A DNA stretch of 64,000 nt from OAS926 sp035503715 (lineage in GTDB: Bacteria > Pseudomonadota > Alphaproteobacteria > Rhizobiales > Rhizobiaceae), in assembly GCA_035503715.1 (NCBI GenBank), contig DATJTE010000203.1, forward strand, positions 6,863 to 70,862. Reading direction: 5' to 3'. Shown one piece after another: positions 55,901 through 61,619 of the stretch (position 1 is the first letter of the stretch; every line of letters begins with the position of its first letter). The translations under genes and the position numbers were made by a program. The notes beneath the pieces were generated by a model that was not told the DNA's origin, searched no databases, and saw only the letters and a list, made by a program, of their open reading frames with translations.

Positions 55901-55983
55901 CCCCACCAAGGAACCCTATCCCTGAATGGCCTCAAGAGCACGACGATCTTCCCCGGCCAAACCCTCTCCCTGGCATAGGGCAC

Positions 55984-56355
55984 TCACACGCCCTTCGTCT
56001 TAGCGTAAGCGTTCCCCGGCGGCTCTTTCGTATCCGCTTCGACGTGAGCTTTCCGGCGCTGGACGAAATGATCGTTGGGGTAGGTCCGGTGTAGCTCGTT
56101 GAAGGCCGCCCGTGCCACTGTAGCATTTGTTGCCCAAGCCGCGAGGTCCATTATGCCTGACCCGTCTCGCTTCATGCGATAGACGCAGCTTCCTTCGGCA
56201 TACAGGTCTATGTTCGCGTGCCGATCCAGGAATTGCGGCTCCATGCTTTCCATCAGCCAGAGCGCGACCTGTTTTGCCGTCTCCGGTTTTAGCTGGACGA
56301 CCTTTCCCTGTTTTGCGGTGTTGAAGATGCGCTTGGCTATGTCTTGCTGGTTCAT
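55984..56355 (-). CDS. Phage hypothetical protein
   Basis: A 123-residue soluble protein. Sequence includes a helical start (MNQQDIAKRIFNTAKQ), LKPETAKQVALWLMESME and a basic C-terminus (HFVQRRKAHVEAD...YAKTKGV). No known domain. Its start codon is only 22 bases from the divergent small gene at 56378, and a good promoter for that gene overlaps its 5' end, so the two may be mutually regulated. Confidence 0.55.
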   Translation of the reverse strand: MNQQDIAKRIFNTAKQGKVVQLKPETAKQVALWLMESMEPQFLDRHANIDLYAEGSCVYRMKRDGSGIMDLAAWATNATVARAAFNELHRTYPNDHFVQRRKAHVEADTKEPPGNAYAKTKGV

Positions 56356-56371
56356 CCTGCCACGCTAGAAT
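56344..56371 (+). promoter_or_regulatory. Promoter for a probably leaderless phage gene
   Basis: TTGCTG (56344-56349), 16-base spacer, TAGAAT (56366-56371), close to the sigma-70 consensus. The expected start of transcription falls at or near the ATG at 56378, and no ribosome site is present, so the message may be leaderless. The -35 part lies inside the divergent gene's first codons. Confidence 0.55.
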
Positions 56372-56377
56372 AGCGAT

Positions 56378-56596
56378 ATGGCAAAGAGCAAGTTCGAAGT
56401 CGGCGGATGGGTGGACTACCGCTTGAGCATCACGCGCGTTGGCAAGGAAGGCGTCACGGTCGCTTTCCCGGATGGAACGAAGAAAACCATCAAGGCGGAC
56501 GATGACGACATCCTCGAAGTGCATCCGATGCCGAAGGAAAAGTCGGGGCGGATCGGCACGTCGAAGCTGGCAAAGGCCTTCGGAGACGAAGAGTGA
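56378..56596 (+). CDS. Small phage protein of unknown function
   Basis: A 72-residue protein with a beta-rich start (KFEVGGWVDYRLSITRVGKEGVTVAFPDGTKKTI over residues 5-38) and an acidic stretch ADDDDILEV, resembling a small SH3-like or translation-type barrel. No family recognised. No Shine-Dalgarno sequence precedes the ATG, but a promoter ends six bases before it, which fits leaderless expression. A hairpin terminator follows within 20 bases. Confidence 0.55.
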   Translation: MAKSKFEVGGWVDYRLSITRVGKEGVTVAFPDGTKKTIKADDDDILEVHPMPKEKSGRIGTSKLAKAFGDEE

Positions 56597-56614
56597 CAGC
56601 CTGAAACGCAGAAA

Positions 56615-56646
56615 GGCCCCGCCGATCCCGAAGGACCAGCGGGGCC
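56615..56646 (+). terminator. Hairpin terminator after the 72-residue gene
   Basis: GGCCCCGC/GCGGGGCC, 8-bp stem with a 16-base loop, 19 bases past the stop. T-run weak (GTTA), so efficiency is uncertain. Confidence 0.5.
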
Positions 56647-56685
56647 GTTACCACCAGCGGGGGAGGAGGAACCGCGGGCGATCGG

Positions 56686-57195
56686 TCAGCCGTCATCATC
56701 GTTAGGCGCCGACAGTAGCGGCGGCAGGATGATGATCGGGCGAGGCGTCACCTCGAAGCGGATCGGCGGCGACGTCACAAGAATGGGCCATCCAAGCCGA
56801 TGGATCAGGTTGCAGATGTAGGAGAGCTCCACCTGATAGGTGGCCTGCCCAAGCGCCGCTGCCTCAGGAATGGTGATGCTGCGCCGGTAGGTGACAAGGC
56901 CTGCCAACTGTGCCGGCCCCACCGTATAGCTCGGAATGGCATGCTTCTGCCCGGCGGAGTCGTAGAGCCAGCGCTTGGCCGTGGCCTCGCAGATGCGAAG
57001 GCGGAACACCCGGAATTCGAGTTCGATCGACGCGCCCTGCGCTACGCTGGCGGTGATCGGCCTGACGCCCTCGTAGATGATCGGCGGCTGCCGGTCGATC
57101 ATGGCTGTGACCAGCCACCACAATAGGATGGCAAACGGCGAAGCGATCAGGGCCGACAGCCAGTGAAAGCGCAGAAAGCTCGTCGCATGGTTCAT
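56686..57195 (-). CDS. Phage-region membrane protein of unknown function
   Basis: A 169-residue protein with one TM helix near the N-terminus (WLSALIASPFAILLWWLVTAMI, described over residues 12-33) and a beta-rich domain of about 120 residues ending in PIIILPPLLSAPNDDDG. The ATG at 57195 overlaps the stop of the 111-residue gene by 4 bases (ATGA), so the two are coupled. The frame is open further upstream but inside that gene. It could be a host-envelope modifying or superinfection protein; no family is known to me. Confidence 0.6.
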   Translation of the reverse strand: MNHATSFLRFHWLSALIASPFAILLWWLVTAMIDRQPPIIYEGVRPITASVAQGASIELEFRVFRLRICEATAKRWLYDSAGQKHAIPSYTVGPAQLAGLVTYRRSITIPEAAALGQATYQVELSYICNLIHRLGWPILVTSPPIRFEVTPRPIIILPPLLSAPNDDDG

Positions 57196-57527
57196 TTGAA
57201 CGACCTCAGCAGATAGGGCGAGACGTATTTCCAGATCTGGTCGACCGCGACGAGGAACGCTGCCAGACCGACGATGAACACCGGCACCTTGCGAATGACC
57301 GCGGCAAACCAGACCGAGCGCGTAACCACCTTGAACCCGGCCTGCCATTTGTCCTCGGGTAACGACAGCAGGTCTTCCAGCCGCTCCAACTGGTAAGCCT
57401 CGAGATGACTGACATCGATCAGCCGCTGCCGCTCGGCCTCATTGAGCCGCGCGATCCATTCGATGGTTCGCCTGTCCAGTTCGGCCCATCGCTGAGGCAA
57501 CTGCCGCTTTCCGTTTTGCTCGTCCAT
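57192..57527 (-). CDS. Phage-region membrane protein with C-terminal helix
   Basis: A 111-residue protein with an acidic helical N-terminus (residues 14-60, rich in Leu, Glu and Arg, likely coiled) and one TM helix near residues 82-100 (VPVFIVGLAAFLVAVDQIW). It is coupled to the following membrane-protein gene by a 4-base overlap. The pair may form a membrane complex. Function unknown. Confidence 0.6.
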   Translation of the reverse strand: MDEQNGKRQLPQRWAELDRRTIEWIARLNEAERQRLIDVSHLEAYQLERLEDLLSLPEDKWQAGFKVVTRSVWFAAVIRKVPVFIVGLAAFLVAVDQIWKYVSPYLLRSFK

Positions 57528-57613
57528 TGTGTTGCCTTTGTCGCTTGCGAATGGACCCCTCCTTCGCGCAACGGATGTGGAGCGCCCGCGCTTATGCTGC
57601 GCGGTGCGCGTGG

Positions 57614-58012
57614 TTACTGGCCGATGGGCTTGCTGGCGATGGTGCGACCGTAAAGCGCGTAAACGTCAGCCAAGGCCGAGATGAGCGCGATGACGGCCGT
57701 GGTCGTGCTATCCGGGTCGAGCTGGTCAGTGGCGACGCCAGCCGCAGCGGCAGCCTTCAGGATCAGCGAAACCGCAAGGCCCACGATCACCCGCGACCGA
57801 TACCATGGCTCCTGATTGGTCAGATGGTCGATAACCGGCTGTACCTGCTTCTTCACCGCCTGCTCGATCTTCTCAGCGACGGGCGGCGCGACCTTGGCAA
57901 TGTCCTTCGCCTTCAGGTCGTTCGACGGCTTCTCGGCTTCCTTAGTGAGCGCCTGTGTGACGACGTTCTCAACAACGCCGCCAACGACTTTGCCGATATC
58001 GATCTTTGCCAT
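57614..58012 (-). CDS. Holin-like phage protein
   Basis: A 132-residue protein: an amphipathic, Lys/Glu-rich N-terminal half, then two short TM helices (SRVIVGLAVSLILKAAAAAG and TTAVIALISALADVYALYGR) and a short basic tail. Length, topology and the position 86 bases after the endolysin gene on the same strand suit a holin that releases the endolysin. ATG at 58012; an upstream frame overlaps the endolysin. Holins share little sequence, so this is topology-based. Confidence 0.65.
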   Translation of the reverse strand: MAKIDIGKVVGGVVENVVTQALTKEAEKPSNDLKAKDIAKVAPPVAEKIEQAVKKQVQPVIDHLTNQEPWYRSRVIVGLAVSLILKAAAAAGVATDQLDPDSTTTAVIALISALADVYALYGRTIASKPIGQ

Positions 58013-58097
58013 TTCGAGGCTCCTTTCAGAACATGCCCACAGCCGGCCACAGATGGCCGCTGAGAGGCGGTGAGGGGTTAGGTGGTGTGCGGCCGGG

Positions 58098-58742
58098 CTA
58101 CGCGAGAAGCGCGTCCCAGGTGTACGGGCCGACCACGCCATCGGCGGTAAGCCCGTTCTTCTTCTGGAATGCGATGACCGCAGCCTTCGTCTTGGGACCG
58201 AAGTCGGAGTCCGCGGTGATCTTCGCGCCGGCGGCCGAAAGTGCTTTCTGCAACCGCTCGACGGACGGTCCCTTGGCGCCGAGCGACAGCACAGGGTTTT
58301 CCGGCTCCTTCACCGGCTTGGCAGCATCCTTCTTCGCCACCGACAGACCGGACAGGTCCCATTTGGCGCCGTCGTCGGCGAGGTGATCCTTCACCGAAAT
58401 ATGGACGTGCTTGTTGTGCGGGTTCGAGCCTTTGTAGGCTCGCGCCTTCCACGGCTGCACGCTCGAGCTGTAAATTTTGCCGTTCGAAATGATGTAGTCG
58501 ATGCGCGTATCCCTCGACGCGACGAGCGCCAGCGCCAAGTCATTGCTGACAATGCCGTGCGCAGGGTCGTTGGTGAGGTCGAGCGCGGTGACGACCCCTG
58601 CCCCGTTCGGGTTGTGATCGGACTTGCGCTTCGAGTGCGCCGGATCGCCGATGGTGCCATCAGACACCTTGGAGCGGTTCGGCGAAAGCTGGTTGATCTG
58701 GTCGCGCAGCACTGTGAGCGACTTGGCGAGACGCCATGCCAT
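58098..58742 (-). CDS. Phage endolysin: M15-like peptidase with peptidoglycan-binding domain
   Basis: A 214-residue lysis enzyme. The N-terminal domain has the zinc-ligand pattern of M15/VanY-like peptidases: H36 and H43 region (AHSKRKSDHNPNG), Asp55 in VTALDLTND, and His112/His114 in HNKHVHISV. It would cut the peptide cross-links of murein. The C-terminal PG_binding_1 domain (residues 150-214: GAKGPSVERLQKAL, DFGPKTKAAVIAFQ, ADGVVGPYTWDALL) anchors it to the wall. No signal peptide, so it depends on a holin. Divergent from a plus-strand lipoprotein cassette. Confidence 0.85.
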   Translation of the reverse strand: MAWRLAKSLTVLRDQINQLSPNRSKVSDGTIGDPAHSKRKSDHNPNGAGVVTALDLTNDPAHGIVSNDLALALVASRDTRIDYIISNGKIYSSSVQPWKARAYKGSNPHNKHVHISVKDHLADDGAKWDLSGLSVAKKDAAKPVKEPENPVLSLGAKGPSVERLQKALSAAGAKITADSDFGPKTKAAVIAFQKKNGLTADGVVGPYTWDALLA

Positions 58743-58833
58743 AGTTTCTCCTTCCTCCGGGTCAAGCCGGATGGTTGTTTTCGATGTGAATTTTCGGTAT
58801 TTCTTCCCCGCTCGAGGCGGAGGAACTTACGGA

Positions 58834-59052
58834 ATGCCGCGAATTTCTTTGGCTGTTGTCGGTTTACTTGCGCTCACTGGATGCGCAGGCGATGTCGGTT
58901 GGACGGAGTATCGCGTTGCGCCCGATCCAGTCGCGGCCGGCATACCGCCAGATTGTAAGGAGACGCTCGCCGGCGGCTGCGCACGCGATACACGGCGGCA
59001 AGACCGCATCACCGGTGTCGATGATCCTGATGCTCCGGGCGGACCGAAGTGA
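58834..59052 (+). CDS. Small phage-encoded lipoprotein
   Basis: A 72-residue lipoprotein with signal RISLAVVGLLALTGC; the lipobox Cys is near residue 18. The mature peptide (AGDVGWTEYRVAPDPVAAGIPP...) has two further cysteines and an acidic end. ATG at 58834 has AGGAA upstream. Its stop overlaps the next lipoprotein gene. It lies on the opposite strand from the lysis and tail genes. Candidate spanin component or lysogenic-conversion protein. Confidence 0.65.
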   Translation: MPRISLAVVGLLALTGCAGDVGWTEYRVAPDPVAAGIPPDCKETLAGGCARDTRRQDRITGVDDPDAPGGPK

Positions 59053-59273
59053 TGCGGTACGTCCTGCTGTTCCTGGTGCTCTCGGGCTGTTCGTATTCTG
59101 GCTTGCCGCGCGACCCCGGCTATGCCGGCCCTCTGCCGGCCGGGCTGTCATATGCGGCATACCAATGTTCTCTGCCTTCACCGGAGGATTGCAGGCAAAC
59201 GCAGTGGTCGCGCTGGAAAGATATGAAAGACCCGCCAGAGGCGAGTACGCCTGAAGGCGGATTGCCCGACTAA
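59052..59273 (+). CDS. Second small phage-encoded lipoprotein
   Basis: A 73-residue lipoprotein with signal MRYVLLFLVLSGC, Cys at residue 13, and a mature part with two more cysteines and Pro/Gly-rich ends. Its ATG overlaps the TGA of the preceding lipoprotein (TGATG), so the two are translated together; a GTG three bases earlier is an alternative. The coupled pair followed by a membrane-protein gene forms a small plus-strand operon. Confidence 0.62.
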   Translation: MRYVLLFLVLSGCSYSGLPRDPGYAGPLPAGLSYAAYQCSLPSPEDCRQTQWSRWKDMKDPPEASTPEGGLPD

Positions 59274-59284
59274 AGGAAAGAACT

Positions 59285-59524
59285 ATGATCTGCTGGGCCG
59301 CGTTACTGACGATGTATCTGCTCGGCGTCTGGCACTGGATCGGCTGCCCGACGAGCGCCCGTTCGCTGCTCCGGCCCACCGCCGATAGTGCGACACGCGC
59401 AGTGCTGGCAGTCGTCTGGCCCGTCTTGTTACTGGTCTACTTTCTTGTCGTTCTTTCGCGCGGCATACTGATCAACGCGGCCCGGCTTGTTGGCGCGAGG
59501 AAATTGATCGACCGCTGGCTTTAA
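59285..59524 (+). CDS. Small phage-encoded membrane protein
   Basis: A 79-residue protein with two hydrophobic helices (residues 2-20 and 38-62: AVLAVVWPVLLLVYFLVVL) and a basic C-terminus. It follows the second lipoprotein by 11 bases with AAAGGAAAG as ribosome site. Unknown function; third gene of the plus-strand cassette. It converges with the short tail gene at 59530. Confidence 0.6.
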   Translation: MICWAALLTMYLLGVWHWIGCPTSARSLLRPTADSATRAVLAVVWPVLLLVYFLVVLSRGILINAARLVGARKLIDRWL

Positions 59525-59529
59525 GCCGG

Positions 59530-59721
59530 CTAGACGCTCGCCGGAGAGTGATATCCACGCTGCCGCGCCACATTGTCGAGATGCTGCTCAATGGCGGCTT
59601 CGAAATCAGAACGGCGCAGCGGTGGAGCGGCGGTATCAACAAGCTCTTCAGCGTAGCCAGGCTGCGGTTGGCTGAAAATGCCAGAGATGCTCCCCTGCCC
59701 GTCGCGACTGAGATATGGCAT
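59530..59721 (-). CDS. Short phage tail-associated protein, possibly truncated
   Basis: A 63-residue protein. The part LRRSDFEAAIEQHLDNVARQRGYHSPASV resembles the helix of DUF4376-type tail proteins, which normally continue past an RGY motif with Cys/Ala/Ser/Tyr-rich sequence; here the frame stops at once. Its ATG overlaps the stop of the tail fibre gene (TAATG), as for tail chaperone or tail-end genes. Either a natural short version or a C-terminally cut remnant. Confidence 0.5.
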   Translation of the reverse strand: MPYLSRDGQGSISGIFSQPQPGYAEELVDTAAPPLRRSDFEAAIEQHLDNVARQRGYHSPASV

Positions 59722-61613
59722 TACGCGTTTCTCCCGCGCGTGTCCGTCCAGCCATGGGTGACCACATAGATGAAATGGTCCGCGGTCGACTGGCTGAGCC
59801 GATAGCGCATCTGCTGAGAGGTGTCTGTCCTCACCCTCAGCTCTTGGGTTGCACCGGCTTGCGCCTGAGAGCCGAGCACCTGCCCGTATCTTGCAGCGAA
59901 GTCAGGGGCCGTGTTGGCCTGATCGGGGGACGTCACGAGAATAGCGGTGCCACCTACTGCGGATGTGTCGGCGTAAGTGAAGGTGATGCCGGCTTCCACC
60001 TGGATGCCACCCGGAACACTGAGCGCAAGGAGAACAGCCGACGTGCCGGGATTGACGACGGCGTTCGCGTCTTGAGCCGGCACGGAGAGCCGGAAGTCAT
60101 CCCCGAGTTGCTTGAATGCAACCAACGCCGAGCTCATCCTGATGACAGAACCGACGCGCCGCTTGCGGTCGTAGTTCGTGGGCATCGTTGGCGACGTTGC
60201 CGACAGCGAAAACAACGCATCTACGACGCCCGTATCGGACCGCTGGATCAGCCAGACGTGCCATGTACCATTGGCGATGGAGCCCGTGTCGCGCCCTCCG
60301 TTGCCTGAGCCGACCGCCCACGCGGTATCGAGACGCTTCGTGAGCGTCGACGCCAACACCATAAGAACCGGATCGGATTCCGTGCTCGCCGCCTCTCCGG
60401 CTGCAATGTCGATGTCGTTGGTTGCGTCGGTCGTATTGTTGGAGAGGGTTAGACCAAAGATCTGACCCTTGAGCGCGGCAGATGTGTTCGCGCGAAGCTG
60501 CGCCTGCTGCGCGGCGGTAAACCCATTAGATGTGTCAGAACGCGGTAGGTTGCTGGCACCTGCCACAAGCCCCGTATCGCTGATTGTGACCGTTGAATTC
60601 TGGATCAGTTTTCCCGTGGTCGCGTCGAAGCGAGCAACGGCGTTGTCGGTTGCGGAGCCCGGCCCAACCACATCGCCAGTGCCGGCACCATCAGCGCCCT
60701 TGTCGCCGGCGCGGCTGAACTGGAAGCTGATAGGCAGAGCATTGGCGAACGAGGTTGCGCCCGCACCAGCCGTAACCGTGAGCTTCACGTAGTTCGTGGA
60801 ATCGGTCAGCGCGGTGAGGTTGTAAACGACCTGCGCTTCGCTTGCCGGGTCGGCGAGGGTGATGATCCCCTTCACCGTCGTGTTGGTGCTGTCGTCGAGC
60901 GTCGCCAGCCACGTTGCGACGTTTGAGCCACCACGACTGGTCTTCGAGACATAGAGCACGGTTGCCGATGTCAGGCTGGCATTGTTGGCTCTCAGATCCC
61001 CCGAGCCAGGGTCGGCGTCTGCCGTTGCCGTATCGAAGTTGAACAGGATGCCGGGGTCGGAACCGTCTGCACCTGCAGGTCCAGTCGCGCCGGTATCCCC
61101 CTGCGGACCTTCCGGTCCTGTCTCACCCTGCGGGCCTTGCCCGAATGAGTTCGGACCTTCCCACTCGCCCGGCGTGTCACTGGACCGGACATAGAGCCCG
61201 AACGGATCGGTCATGACATCCAGATAGGCAAAGCCTCTTTCGCGCGTGTCGAAGTCGTCGCGCTCGGCAAGGGATCCCCACGAATGACCCGAGAAGATGT
61301 CGGCATAGGTGCCGGTGCGGATATCGGTGATGAGGTTCGTCAGCTTCGTGTTGAACTGGATCAGCGACGAGGCTTCCGATCCGACGAGACCGATGGAATA
61401 AACACCATCGGTTACCGTGGAGCCGGGCCAGTCAAACTCCAGCGTCAGCGACGTTTCACTGTCGACCGAAGCAATGGGCACGCTCAGGCCGTCAATGACA
61501 AGCGTGCCGCCCGCAACGCCGAACGTTAGCCAACCCGTGTCGGTGCCGGTGACGGACGTACCTCCGGCGGTCACCGACACGGTGCCGGTGGCGTAGATGT
61601 TTGGATTGGCCAT
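59721..61613 (-). CDS. Phage tail fibre-like protein with collagen-like segment
   Basis: A 630-residue protein. The N-terminus (ANPNIYATGTVSVTAGGTSVTGTDTGW) resembles the start of virion-attached fibre proteins. Residues about 158-190 are Gly-x-y collagen-like repeats (GPQGETGPEGPQGDTG, GPAGADG). The middle and C-terminal parts are Thr/Ser/Ala-rich beta sequence, and the protein ends HFIYVVTHGWTDTRGRNA. Likely receptor-binding or fibre shaft component. Placed 6 bases after the tail-tip gene and overlapping the next small gene, so in the tail operon. Confidence 0.78.
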   Translation of the reverse strand: MANPNIYATGTVSVTAGGTSVTGTDTGWLTFGVAGGTLVIDGLSVPIASVDSETSLTLEFDWPGSTVTDGVYSIGLVGSEASSLIQFNTKLTNLITDIRTGTYADIFSGHSWGSLAERDDFDTRERGFAYLDVMTDPFGLYVRSSDTPGEWEGPNSFGQGPQGETGPEGPQGDTGATGPAGADGSDPGILFNFDTATADADPGSGDLRANNASLTSATVLYVSKTSRGGSNVATWLATLDDSTNTTVKGIITLADPASEAQVVYNLTALTDSTNYVKLTVTAGAGATSFANALPISFQFSRAGDKGADGAGTGDVVGPGSATDNAVARFDATTGKLIQNSTVTISDTGLVAGASNLPRSDTSNGFTAAQQAQLRANTSAALKGQIFGLTLSNNTTDATNDIDIAAGEAASTESDPVLMVLASTLTKRLDTAWAVGSGNGGRDTGSIANGTWHVWLIQRSDTGVVDALFSLSATSPTMPTNYDRKRRVGSVIRMSSALVAFKQLGDDFRLSVPAQDANAVVNPGTSAVLLALSVPGGIQVEAGITFTYADTSAVGGTAILVTSPDQANTAPDFAARYGQVLGSQAQAGATQELRVRTDTSQQMRYRLSQSTADHFIYVVTHGWTDTRGRNA

Positions 61614-61619
61614 TGCGGC

